Positions 26,208-34,072 of a DNA stretch of 64,000 bases are shown here, piece after piece. The notes below the pieces were generated by a model, which ran no database searches, had not been told where the DNA came from, and was given only the letters and a program-made list of their open reading frames with translations. The stretch spans positions 2,232,001 to 2,296,000 of the forward strand of contig CAWABB010000001.1 in the NCBI GenBank assembly GCA_963780165.1. The letters are read 5' to 3'. The stretch's first letter is position 1; every line of letters begins with the position of its first letter. This DNA is from CAWABB01 sp963780165. Its GTDB lineage: Bacteria; Bacteroidota; Ignavibacteria; UBA10030; UBA6906. Made by a program: the position numbers and the translations under genes.

Positions 26208-26598
26208 CGAGGTATGACCTGTAAGGCAGAGCGCGGGTACACGGGATATTCCATGCGCAAATGTAGGGATTTCGGAAGGGAAAGTCGAGGCAGCCAGCCC
26301 GTTGCAACTGTCACTGCGCCGCGTGCCTGCACGGCCCGGACCTGGAAACACCCGGCAGAAGGATCTCGCACGCCTCTCAGTTTCACCTCAGCCGGTTCAC
26401 ATCGGCTGGCGATCAACGGAACGGAACTTGCATTTGTTGATCTCGGCGAAGTACATTGCTATCAGAGACTCCATCGCGCCCGAGGCCCCGCATACACGGG
26501 CCGCCGCTCCTGACCCCGATCCGGATCCCTCCGCTCTCGAGCCCGCCCCGACGACCCATAGGCGCCTGCACTGTTGTGAAACAGTCAAGGGAGGCACC
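26208..26598 (+). other. Intergenic region with a candidate promoter
   Basis: No gene was found in this stretch. It carries a promoter-like pair at 26428-26459 and the strong ribosome site AAGGGAGG directly before the broken 5'-nucleotidase start. Confidence 0.4.
26428..26459 (+). promoter_or_regulatory. Candidate promoter
   Basis: TTG-N21-TACATTGC, of the same form as the promoters at tRNA and lipoprotein genes here. It would drive the collapsed gene that starts at 26599. Confidence 0.35.
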
Positions 26599-26756
26599 AT
26601 GCGTACGCTCATGCCGGCGTCCCTGGCTGCGTTGCTCTCTGTCCCCATCGCAGCCCAGGTCGACACGATCACGATATTTTATGTCAACGACTCCCACTCC
26701 AGCGCTTGAGGGCGGGGGACTTCACTGAGACAAAGAAGCTTGTGGTCGCGAAGTAA
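26599..26756 (+). pseudogene. Collapsed T9SS-secreted 5'-nucleotidase gene
   Basis: The first part has a strong ribosome site, a signal peptide (MRTLMPASLAALLSVPIAAQ) and the start of a UshA-type 5'-nucleotidase, DTITIFYVNDSHSS, where ITIFxxNDxH holds the first metal ligands. It stops at TGA after 36 residues. From 26700 a different frame reads QRLRAGDFTETKKLVVAK and TAA, which is the last 18 residues of a T9SS sorting tail. The middle of the gene, more than 1 kb in normal relatives, is missing and the two ends are joined out of frame. The gene cannot make an enzyme. Confidence 0.75.
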
Positions 26757-26809
26757 GCCGGGGTGTTTGGGAAACTGCAAAGTGCATATTGCGAAAGGCC
26801 TTCCGTCCC

Positions 26810-27265
26810 ATGACATACTCTCATACGCAGGTTGGCGCGCCCATGATAGCGGGGCTGGTGACCATGACCGTGGCGGCGTTCGTCGTAACGGCGGTTGCTC
26901 CCCCACCCGGCGGTCCCCTGACGGGCGTGATCGTGCTGCTCGGAGCGCTCGTGATGGCCTCCTTCGTATCGCTGACCGTCGAGATCCACGGGGGATCACT
27001 CACCTGCCGTTTCGGTCCCGGCTTCATCAAGAAAGACATTCCTCTCGTGGAGATCGCGAACGCGACGGCGGTCAAGAATCCCTGGTTTGTTGGTTGGGGA
27101 ATCCGCTGGTATCCAGGCCGCTGCTGGATCTGGAACGTCTCCGGTCTCCAGGCGGTCGAGCTCGAGTACAGGAATGGCCGCAGGTTCCGGATCGGCACGG
27201 ATGAGCCGGAAGCACTTGTGCGGGCCATTCAATCGCTTATTGGTCCGGGCAACCCTGCAGGGTAA
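26810..27265 (+). CDS. Small membrane protein with PH-like domain
   Basis: 151 residues. Two adjacent hydrophobic helices (IAGLVTMTVAAFVVTAV and TGVIVLLGALVMASFVSL, residues ~13-58) are followed by a compact beta-rich domain (VEIHGGSLTCRFGPG...DIPLVEIANA...AVELEYRNGRRFRIGTDEP) ending in a helix (EALVRAIQSLI). This is the layout of bacterial PH-domain membrane proteins. Function unknown. The ATG at 26810 is preceded only by a weak AAAGG; an in-frame TTG at 26789 is an alternative start. Confidence 0.75.
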   Translation: MTYSHTQVGAPMIAGLVTMTVAAFVVTAVAPPPGGPLTGVIVLLGALVMASFVSLTVEIHGGSLTCRFGPGFIKKDIPLVEIANATAVKNPWFVGWGIRWYPGRCWIWNVSGLQAVELEYRNGRRFRIGTDEPEALVRAIQSLIGPGNPAG

Positions 27266-27338
27266 CCCTGCCTCTTCTTCCGCCTCGAGTGTGACTCAAG
27301 TGTGTCACCTCACTGACACACCTGGATGAAGTCCAGAG

Positions 27339-27365
27339 GGCCCCTTTCCGCGGGGCCTTGCTTTT
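27339..27365 (+). terminator. Probable intrinsic terminator
   Basis: GGCCCC, 7-base loop, GGGGCC, then TTGCTTTT. It lies downstream of the PH-like membrane protein gene; the preceding hairpin at 27300-27321 may cooperate. Confidence 0.6.
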
Positions 27366-27389
27366 GTCGGTGGCCGCAGCGTACATTCT
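27358..27389 (+). promoter_or_regulatory. Candidate promoter for the propeller T9SS gene
   Basis: TTG-N21-TACATTCT begins in the tail of the terminator. It implies a leader of roughly 230 bases that contains repeat element A. Confidence 0.35.
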
Positions 27390-27427
27390 GGCGACACACC
27401 GTTTGGCGCCTGACGGTTTCCCCGGCC

Positions 27428-27490
27428 GGATGGCCGCCGAAGCTGGACCCTGATCCAGTACCTCTGTCGTAGAGCCCACCTCCGACGACC
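27428..27490 (+). repeat. Leader element A
   Basis: About 60 bases that are roughly four-fifths identical by hand alignment to 29863-29924. The conserved core is GGCCGCCG, GCTGGACCCTGA, CCAG, ACCT and CGACGACC, and it can form a small CTGGA/TCCAG hairpin. It lies about 135 bases before a T9SS cargo gene. Confidence 0.55.
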
Positions 27491-27625
27491 ACCGGTTGTA
27501 CATGTGGATGAAGAACGTCCCTGGGGGGACATACGAGCGAACAGGCGCGATTGACGACTCGGCAACGAACCGACGTCTGCACACATCGACCTCCTCGGTC
27601 CGGTGTGCGCATTAAGGTGGGAACA

Positions 27626-29833
27626 ATGAAAGGACATCTCCTCTGCCTCGTGGTTGCCGGCGTGCTGCTCCGCGCTGTTGCCTCCGGTCAATGGGTACAA
27701 ACCAGCGGACCCTCGGGCGCGTTCGTCCAGGCGCTCGCCATCAACGGCACGGACCTCTATGCGGGGACGTACCGCGGAGGCGTCTTTCTTTCCACCAACA
27801 ACGGGGAGAGCTGGACCGCGGTCAACCGGGGACTGTCCGACAGAGATGTAAATTGTCTGGCCGTCCGTGGCGAGAATCTCTTTGCCGGCACCAATAGTGG
27901 CATCTTCCTCTCCACCAACAGCGGAGCAATCTGGAATCCCGTCAATGCGGGAATGTCCAATGCGATCGTGAACTGTCTTGCCTTCAGCGGGTCGGATGTC
28001 TTTGCCGGGACGTGGAACAACGGCGTCTTCCGTTCGACGGATGACGGTGCGCACTGGACAAAGGTGGCGAACGGCCTGACGAACATGGACGTCCAGGCGC
28101 TCGCCGTTGTGGATACGATGCTTCTTGCCGGCACAAACAACGGTGTGTTCGTGTCCTCCAACAACGGTGCCGACTGGACGGAGGTCAACGATGGCCTTGC
28201 GAGCAAGGTCGTCAAATGCCTCACTGCCAGCCGTGCCGGTGACGGGACGGGTGGGACCCATCTCTTCGTCGGGACGCGAGGTGGCGTCTTCCTCTCAACG
28301 GACAACGGCGCACACTGGGCCCCGGCCAGCGAAGGACTTAAGCACAGGGATGTCCAGTGTCTGGCCGTTGTCCCTGACGATAGCGGGGCCGGTGGCACGA
28401 GGCTCCTTGCCGGGACCCTGGGTGGACTCTTTGTTTCTGGCGATGACGGTGGTGGTTGGACTGAAGTCGCTTCGAGTCTCGTGAATGCGGATGTCTATTC
28501 CATCGTGTCAAATGGCGTGAACCTGTTCGTGGGCACGTCCAGCGGGGTGTTTCTCTCGACTGATGGAGCGATGAATTGGGATCCGGCGAATGCCGGCTTG
28601 ACGGGGACAAGCGTGCTCTGTTTTGCCGTGAGTGGTACGGAACTGTTTGCGGGAACGATGTACGGCGGCGTGTTCTCTTCCACCAACAGCGGGATGACCT
28701 GGATCGGCGGCTGGGTGGACATGAGAAACACATCGGTTGTGTCGCTCGCGGTGAGTCCTGCCGGTGGAGCGGCAGGCGGGATAGACCTTCTTGCTGGAAC
28801 CTCAAGCGCAGGCGTCTTCCTTTCCGCGGATAGCGGGCGAACCTGGAAGACCGTTAACGCAGGTCTGACGAATATCCGGATACTGTCGCTCGTCGTGAGC
28901 CCCGGCGGTGGCGGGACGGGCGGGACAAAGCTCTTTGCCGGCATCGCCGACAATGGAGTGTTTGTCTCGTCTGACCATGGCGCACACTGGGTTGCTTCGA
29001 ATGAAGGTTTTCCCCTGGATCAGTACGGCCGATATCCCAGTGTCACATGCCTGGCCGCATCGGGGACGACTCTCTTTGCAGGCACCAAGGGTTCCGGAGT
29101 CTTTGTATCCACCGACAGGGGCACAACCTGGAGCCAGCCGGGTTCGGGTCCGTATCCATACATCCTGTCGCTAGCGGTCAGCGGCTCGAATCTCTACGCC
29201 GGCACAAGCGGCGCCCGCGTGTTTGTGTCCACAGACAAGGGCGCAAGTTGGCGCTCGGTCAGCAGCGGACTCACCGAATTCGTAATCAGGTCGCTCGTTG
29301 TGAGCGGGACGAGCCTCTTTGCGGGCACAACGGGGGGAATCTTCGTGACCAGCAACAAGGGGGCGAGCTGGACGAGAGTCAATGAGGGTCTCGCGAATGT
29401 GAATATCCTGTCGCTCGCGGTCATAGGGGTAGATCTCTTCGCGGGAACGTTCGGCGCCGGTGTGTGGCAGCGGACTCTCTCGGAAATGGTCACCTCGGCG
29501 CAGCCTTCTGAAGACCGGCTCCCCGATGCATTTGAGTTATTCCAGAACTACCCGAATCCCTTCAACCCGAGCACGACGATCGAGTACGCGCTGCCGGAGC
29601 GTTCGTACGTGACGCTGACCGTCTTCGACGCACTCGGACAGTGCGTTGTGACGCTTGTTCAGGATGAGAAGGAGGCCGGATATCATCGGGCCATCTTTGA
29701 TGCCGCCGGACTCGCCAGCGGTGTCTACCTGTACCGGTTACAGGTCCGCACCAGGGACGCTGCAACCGGCCGCGAATCCGGGGGCGGACCTAGAGAGTCC
29801 GTGCGGACGCGGAAGCTCGTTTTGGTTCGATGA
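27626..29833 (+). CDS. Large propeller-repeat protein with T9SS tail
   Basis: 735 residues. Signal peptide (MKGHLLCLVVAGVLLRAVASGQ), then about 15 repeats of ~42 residues of the form LFAGT-x-GGVFLSTNNGxxWTxVNxGL-x-x-x-V-x-CLAVSG (sialidase/VPS10-type blades, residues ~30-620), predicting two stacked propellers. The C-terminal T9SS sorting domain starts at QNYPNPFNPSTTI. It is unusual: ~13 extra residues (RTRDAATGRESGG and flanks) sit between YRLQV and the final RTRKLVLVR. This is probably a surface or secreted binding protein; the ligand is unknown. The start at 27626 was set by the signal peptide and AAGGTGGG ribosome site. Confidence 0.9.
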   Translation: MKGHLLCLVVAGVLLRAVASGQWVQTSGPSGAFVQALAINGTDLYAGTYRGGVFLSTNNGESWTAVNRGLSDRDVNCLAVRGENLFAGTNSGIFLSTNSGAIWNPVNAGMSNAIVNCLAFSGSDVFAGTWNNGVFRSTDDGAHWTKVANGLTNMDVQALAVVDTMLLAGTNNGVFVSSNNGADWTEVNDGLASKVVKCLTASRAGDGTGGTHLFVGTRGGVFLSTDNGAHWAPASEGLKHRDVQCLAVVPDDSGAGGTRLLAGTLGGLFVSGDDGGGWTEVASSLVNADVYSIVSNGVNLFVGTSSGVFLSTDGAMNWDPANAGLTGTSVLCFAVSGTELFAGTMYGGVFSSTNSGMTWIGGWVDMRNTSVVSLAVSPAGGAAGGIDLLAGTSSAGVFLSADSGRTWKTVNAGLTNIRILSLVVSPGGGGTGGTKLFAGIADNGVFVSSDHGAHWVASNEGFPLDQYGRYPSVTCLAASGTTLFAGTKGSGVFVSTDRGTTWSQPGSGPYPYILSLAVSGSNLYAGTSGARVFVSTDKGASWRSVSSGLTEFVIRSLVVSGTSLFAGTTGGIFVTSNKGASWTRVNEGLANVNILSLAVIGVDLFAGTFGAGVWQRTLSEMVTSAQPSEDRLPDAFELFQNYPNPFNPSTTIEYALPERSYVTLTVFDALGQCVVTLVQDEKEAGYHRAIFDAAGLASGVYLYRLQVRTRDAATGRESGGGPRESVRTRKLVLVR

Positions 29834-29862
29834 TTCGCTGTGATGTGGCCGTTGTCAGTGTC

Positions 29863-29924
29863 GGCGGGCCGCCGTTGCTGGACCCTGAACCAGCACCTAC
29901 GTTCAAGGGCCCCCTTCGACGACC
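29863..29924 (+). repeat. Leader element B
   Basis: Second copy of the element at 27428-27490. It lies just after the propeller gene and about 180 bases before the next T9SS cargo gene, so each copy precedes one cargo gene. Confidence 0.55.
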
Positions 29925-30102
29925 CGTCGGGACGTGTCGTTGACAAATCTGTGACAGTCGCTCGCTTCCCTGTGTGTATACTGGACCTAGAAGGCTATTG
30001 GGAGCACGGAGCCGACTTCTTGTGTCATCTCTTGCGGCGACTTTAGCGTACAATGAGAACCAGACTCATCTCAGAAGACGCAATGAAAAGGAACTCAACC
30101 TC

Positions 30103-31614
30103 ATGGCTACCGCGCGGCCTAGCTTGTTGCATTTCGGGGCGACACTCCTTGTGATTCTCCTGTCGTCCCCGTTTGCCTGGTCCCACAAGCAGCCGGTTCA
30201 TCAATACCTTGTTCGTGAAGGGTACACCCTGCTTGTGAAGACATACGGAAACGATATCCCGCAGCTCTCGCGGTTCATAGGATCAGCGGACCAATCCACG
30301 ATCGGAGACTCCGCGTGGCAACAAGGCTATGTCACGACGGGGGCATGGCGGGAGGACGAGGAAGACGTCGTCTACCATTACGATATCCTTCCCGGCGTGA
30401 ACTATGCGCTCACCAGCATTACGCATTTCTGGTCTGCCGATCGTGGCGATGGCGCCGACAATATGTTCAGACTGGTTATCGAGCAGCCGCCGTTGCCTCC
30501 GATCAACACCGATATCGGACCCTTCCCGAATGCATATGCCAGACTCAGGAGGTTTGCTGAGGGCGGGTGGGTGCTGAACTACCCCCGGCTCTTCGTCTGC
30601 CGCAACACGGCGAACAACCACTGGCTGGTCATCACTCCACTTGTTTCGGATGCCGGCTTTGGGGTTCCACTGTCGTACGACGGACTGGTCGACTTTTATT
30701 CAAGCGCAAGGCTCACGGTGCGAGCGGACCAGCCAAATGTCTGCACGGTCCTTGATGTCACAGACCTGAAGACTATCGAGCTGAGTGACCTGACGGAGAT
30801 CGAGGTCGCTGACGACGTCCGGAATATCGTGGCCTGGGAAGTGCTTGGGAGGATGTGTCACTTGCTGGCCGACATGAGTGTTCCTGCTCATGCGCATCTG
30901 GACGAGCATGGTCTGCTGGCGGATAGCTACGAAGACTATGTTGGCGGGGCTGGCGATCCCTACACAGCCTGGAGTGCTGACAATGTTGATTCAGCGATTG
31001 TGCTGAACGGCCCGACAGACGAAGTGCTTCACACCCTGATGTACACCACACAGCAGCAGGCCGACCATTTTGGCAGCAACGGACCCGCCAATGGGGACGG
31101 CAACGACGTCATCGGGGGAGATGCTGCGGCGGCGGAGCGGGAGATCCTGAATGCCATCGACCTGGGATCCCTCGGCGGGCCGACCACCAATGCCGGGCCC
31201 TGGTCGTCCGGGGATCTGGACATCATCAGGGACAAAACCCTCCCGTATGCGATCAGGGCGACGGCTGGATTGCTGTACTGGTTCTCTGTTTCCACCGGAC
31301 TGATGTCTCCAATCGTTTCGGTCGCGTCGGGTCAGGACCAGAATGGGCCGGCTGCGACACACCTCGCGCAGAACTACCCGAACCCATTCAATCCGGCGAC
31401 GACAATCGCATACGCGGTGCCGGAGAGATCGCACGTAACGCTCACGGTGTATAATACGCTCGGAGAGAGAGTTGAAGAACTGGTGAACTGTGAGCTGGAG
31501 GCTGGCTATCATGAGGTCCTGTTTGATGCCAGTGGCCTGGCGGGCGGAGTCTATCTGTACCGTCTGCAAGCGGGAGACGTCGTACAATCACGGCGATTGC
31601 TGTTCCTGAAGTAG
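30103..31614 (+). CDS. Phospholipase C/P1 nuclease-like zinc protein with T9SS tail
   Basis: 503 residues. Signal peptide (LLHFGATLLVILLSSPFAWS), then a helical domain whose His/Asp spacing recalls zinc-dependent phospholipase C/S1-P1 nucleases: HKQPVHQYLVREGY at the mature N-terminus, EDEEDVVYHYD, SITHFWSADRG and LGRMCHLLADMSVPAHAHLD. Such enzymes cleave phosphodiesters with three zinc ions. The family call is from motif shape only. Residues ~418-503 are a T9SS type A sorting domain (QNYPNPFNPATTI to RRLLFLK). The ATG at 30103 has AAAGGA upstream; the earlier in-frame codon lacks a signal peptide. The ~270 bases before it hold element B and no gene. Confidence 0.78.
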   Translation: MATARPSLLHFGATLLVILLSSPFAWSHKQPVHQYLVREGYTLLVKTYGNDIPQLSRFIGSADQSTIGDSAWQQGYVTTGAWREDEEDVVYHYDILPGVNYALTSITHFWSADRGDGADNMFRLVIEQPPLPPINTDIGPFPNAYARLRRFAEGGWVLNYPRLFVCRNTANNHWLVITPLVSDAGFGVPLSYDGLVDFYSSARLTVRADQPNVCTVLDVTDLKTIELSDLTEIEVADDVRNIVAWEVLGRMCHLLADMSVPAHAHLDEHGLLADSYEDYVGGAGDPYTAWSADNVDSAIVLNGPTDEVLHTLMYTTQQQADHFGSNGPANGDGNDVIGGDAAAAEREILNAIDLGSLGGPTTNAGPWSSGDLDIIRDKTLPYAIRATAGLLYWFSVSTGLMSPIVSVASGQDQNGPAATHLAQNYPNPFNPATTIAYAVPERSHVTLTVYNTLGERVEELVNCELEAGYHEVLFDASGLAGGVYLYRLQAGDVVQSRRLLFLK

Positions 31615-31850
31615 CTGTTTCAACTCCTGGCGCGCTCTGACCACTTCCAAGTGTCGGCGCGCTGCTGAGCGCTTCTGAGGCACCGTTCCACCCGACGACC
31701 CAACGACTCTTCCGGAAGGAGGGTTGGCATATCTGGGCTGTGCGGGAGCATCTCCCTGCCACACGCAGAACAACGGTGCCCGATGGTAATCCATCCTCTG
31801 GGCCGCCGCCCTGGAGAGCGCTCGATCAGTTCGCCATAGCTGAAAGGGGC

Positions 31851-32735
31851 ATGCCTCACAGCGTAGAGGTCCTCGGAGCCAAGACCGCGGTTGCATCGGT
31901 CGACGGGCGATGGGAAGATGCGTTGGAAAGCGTGTGCGAAGCTGTTGAACTCAGTCCGCGAGACGGGTCGCTGATGGTCGATCAGGCTGAGGTGTACTGG
32001 GTGCTCCGGCGATATGAGGAGGCTGTCAGGACCTGCGATCTGGCCATCGAGCTCGCGCCGGATGACGCCTGGCCCTATCTCATGAAGACGTTCTCGCTCT
32101 GGAGCTGGAGAGGCGCATTTGCTGAGACGCGGACAATTCTACAGGCCGTCCCGGTCTCTCACGACTGGGCGGCCTGGGTGTGGTACTGGCAGACCATGTT
32201 TGAAAGAGACTATGGTGCGGCCATCGAAGGACTTTCTACAGACCCCAATGGCTGGGTTCGCACCAAGTGCTGGGCGATGCCGAAATCGCTTCTGGCCGGC
32301 TACGCCTGGAGGCTCTCGGGAGACCGGGAGAAAGCTCTGAAGGCGTACGAATCGGCTCGATCTCTTCTCGAAGCCGAGGCCAAGCGATGGCCGGACGATC
32401 CACGTTACCACAGCTCACTTGGCATTGCCTACGCCGCTCTTGGCAGGAAGGCTGATGCGGTTCGTGAGGGGAGGAGCGCGGTGGAGCTCCTTCCGGTCGC
32501 CACGGACTCCTTCTACGGTCTCCCGTACGTGCAGGACCTGGCCTTCATCTACACGCTGAACGGGGATACCGAAGCCGCGGTGCAGCAGCTTGAGTATCTC
32601 CTTTCCATTCCGTCATGGATGTCCGTGTCATGGCTCCGAATGGACCCGGAGTGGGACCTGCTACGCGACAGGCCGGCGTTCAACCGAATCCTGGTGCGTA
32701 CCACAGAAGCAGGGACAGGCAGATCATGGCGTTGA
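31851..32735 (+). CDS. TPR protein, possibly the C-terminal remnant of a larger regulator
   Basis: 294 residues from the ATG at 31851, which has GAAAGGGG upstream; an in-frame GTG at 31740 would add 37 non-signal residues. It consists of about five tetratricopeptide-like repeats (SVDGRWEDALESVCEAVEL, LRRYEEAVRTCDLAIELAPDDA, YAALGRKADAVREG, YTLNGDTEAAVQQLEYLLS) and ends with LRMDPEWDLLRDRPAFNRIL. That ending is typical of the C-terminus of serine/threonine kinases and CadC/adenylate-cyclase regulators with TPR tails. No kinase or DNA-binding part is present, so this may be a truncated piece. No signal peptide; cytoplasmic. Confidence 0.65.
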   Translation: MPHSVEVLGAKTAVASVDGRWEDALESVCEAVELSPRDGSLMVDQAEVYWVLRRYEEAVRTCDLAIELAPDDAWPYLMKTFSLWSWRGAFAETRTILQAVPVSHDWAAWVWYWQTMFERDYGAAIEGLSTDPNGWVRTKCWAMPKSLLAGYAWRLSGDREKALKAYESARSLLEAEAKRWPDDPRYHSSLGIAYAALGRKADAVREGRSAVELLPVATDSFYGLPYVQDLAFIYTLNGDTEAAVQQLEYLLSIPSWMSVSWLRMDPEWDLLRDRPAFNRILVRTTEAGTGRSWR

Positions 32736-32762
32736 CTTCCCTTCCCTGAGTACGTATCTTGA
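32732..32762 (+). promoter_or_regulatory. tRNA-Pro promoter
   Basis: TTG-N20-TATCTTGA (hexamers TTGACT and TATCTT, 17 apart), ending about 28 bases before the tRNA. It overlaps the last codon and stop of the TPR gene. Confidence 0.65.
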
Positions 32763-32789
32763 CGTGTTGATGCTGTTAGCAACGGATCT

Positions 32790-32864
32790 CGGGGTGTAGC
32801 TCAGCCCGGTTAGAGCGCTTGCTTTGGGAGCAAGAAGTCGCTGGTTCGAATCCAGTCACCCCGA
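32790..32864 (+). tRNA. tRNA-Pro (anticodon TGG)
   Basis: A 75-base cloverleaf: acceptor CGGGGTG/CACCCCG, D arm GCTC/GAGC, anticodon stem CTTGC/GCAAG with loop TTTGGGA, T arm with TTCGAAT. Discriminator A. The CCA end is not encoded. Confidence 0.97.
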
Positions 32865-32890
32865 CTCACACTCGACTGTTGTTGCCCTCC

Positions 32891-33592
32891 TCAGAAGGCC
32901 GTGTAGAGGTAATACACGCCGCCAAGTATCACCATCACGCCGGCGACCCGTTTCATCCACAGCGCCCCATCCGAGCGGTCGGTCCAGTGAAGGTACCGCT
33001 GCACGGCTCCGACGGAACCCCCGGCTCCGGCAATCACGGTGCAGTGCCCGATGCCAAACGCCGCAATGAGCCCCAGCGCCTCGAGGGGATTCGCCGACGC
33101 CACGCTGAACACCACTCCAAGCACCGGTGCCATGTATGCAAACGTGCACGGTCCCAGACCGATGCCGAAGATCAACCCGAGCAGCAGCGCACCCCTCCAC
33201 CCCCGGGCGAGCGACGTCCGAGGTACGGCGCCTCGCCACGATACATGGATGACATCCAGGAAGTAGAGCCCGACGATGAAGAACACCCCGGCCACGATGA
33301 GATTGCCCCAGACGCCGACATCGCCCATCATCCTGCCCGCGGAAGCCGTGATCACTCCAATGAGCCCGATGGTGACCAGAATCCCCGTGGCGAAGATCAA
33401 CGAGAGGAGGTACGGCCGCACCGTGCCGTTCTGTTCCTGACTGCTGATGTAGCCGACAACAAGGGGGATGCTGGAGAGATGACAGGGACTGAGAAGGATG
33501 CTCAAGACACCCCAACCTGCTGCGGCAAGGAGAGCGATGCCGAAGCTGTCACTCATGGCCATCGTCAGCCATGTGAAGAGTTCATTGAGCAT
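32891..33592 (-). CDS. CcdA/DsbD-type thiol-disulfide transmembrane protein
   Basis: 233 residues with six hydrophobic helices. The first conserved cysteine lies in LLSPCHLSSIPLVVGYI and the second in GIGLGPCTFAYMAPVLG, the paired helix cysteines that carry electrons from cytoplasmic thioredoxin across the membrane in CcdA and the DsbD core. It is the last gene of a five-gene minus-strand operon and starts 3 bases after the extracytoplasmic thioredoxin-like gene, its likely electron acceptor. The pair therefore probably makes a small reducing relay serving the permease or its substrate. Confidence 0.9.
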   Translation of the reverse strand: MLNELFTWLTMAMSDSFGIALLAAAGWGVLSILLSPCHLSSIPLVVGYISSQEQNGTVRPYLLSLIFATGILVTIGLIGVITASAGRMMGDVGVWGNLIVAGVFFIVGLYFLDVIHVSWRGAVPRTSLARGWRGALLLGLIFGIGLGPCTFAYMAPVLGVVFSVASANPLEALGLIAAFGIGHCTVIAGAGGSVGAVQRYLHWTDRSDGALWMKRVAGVMVILGGVYYLYTAF

Positions 33593-33595
33593 GAG

Positions 33596-34006
33596 TCATC
33601 CCGCAGTGCGGATTTTCAGGCCGCGCTTCTGCAGAAGGCTGTCGATTGCCGGTTCGGGATAGAATCCCTCGTGTCGGAAGAACTCCCTCCCGTCCTTGTC
33701 GAGAAATACCTGCGTGGGGATGACCCGTATGCCATACGTCTCGGCGTATTCATGCTGGTCGGGCTTCCAGACGTCGTAGAATACGACGGCGATCTGGTTA
33801 CCATACTTCTTCTCGATGGCCGCCATGACAGGCTGCATCTGCCTGCACGGAACGCATTTGACGGATCCGAGTTCGACGAATGTCACAAGCGGCTTCCTGG
33901 CTTCGCCGGTCTTTGCCGGCGACGTCTCGTGCTTTTCTTGAGACAGGACCATGCCTCCGCCCATGATGAACGCCATAAGAATCAGGAGTGTCCTTTGAGT
34001 TGTCAT
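33596..34006 (-). CDS. Exported thioredoxin-like protein
   Basis: 136 residues. N-terminal hydrophobic export signal (MTTQRTLLILMAFIMGGGMVLS), then a thioredoxin fold with the active site CVPC in GSVKCVPCRQMQP, the cis-Pro segment VIPTQVFLD and a C-terminal helix. The ATG at 34006 follows GGAAGGATT; a longer in-frame start lacks a signal shape. The WCGPC consensus is changed to KCVPC, as in redox partners of metal(loid) systems. It is expected to exchange electrons with the adjoining CcdA-like protein. Confidence 0.9.
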   Translation of the reverse strand: MTTQRTLLILMAFIMGGGMVLSQEKHETSPAKTGEARKPLVTFVELGSVKCVPCRQMQPVMAAIEKKYGNQIAVVFYDVWKPDQHEYAETYGIRVIPTQVFLDKDGREFFRHEGFYPEPAIDSLLQKRGLKIRTAG

Positions 34007-34072
34007 GGAATCCTTCCACCCGTGAGTGTGATGCGTGCCTGGCCGCACAGGGCCTGCAGCATTGCTGCAGGT

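Larger units (their letters stand above)
27266..27625 (+). other. Intergenic region: hairpins, promoter and a repeated leader element
   Basis: It holds an 8-base-pair hairpin (GTGTGTCA/TGACACAC, 27300-27321), a terminator-like stem, a candidate promoter and element A, described in separate entries. AAGGTGGG precedes the next gene. Confidence 0.5.

Noticed and set aside
27338..27550. Minus-strand frame including GTGSGSSFGGHP, similar to another at 29863-29924
   Set aside because: The similarity is explained by the repeated leader element; substitutions do not favour third codon positions and there is no start context.
27626..29480. Regular ~126-base periodicity that might be a tandem DNA repeat or array
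   Set aside because: It encodes in-frame propeller blades with diverged sequence; the repeat is at the protein level.
31620..31859. Minus-strand frame with HRCSACGRE, suggestive of a small zinc-ribbon protein
   Set aside because: No ribosome site or promoter, only one CxxC, and no recognised family. Its start coincides with a GGCATGCC palindrome that also holds the TPR start. Kept only as a curiosity.
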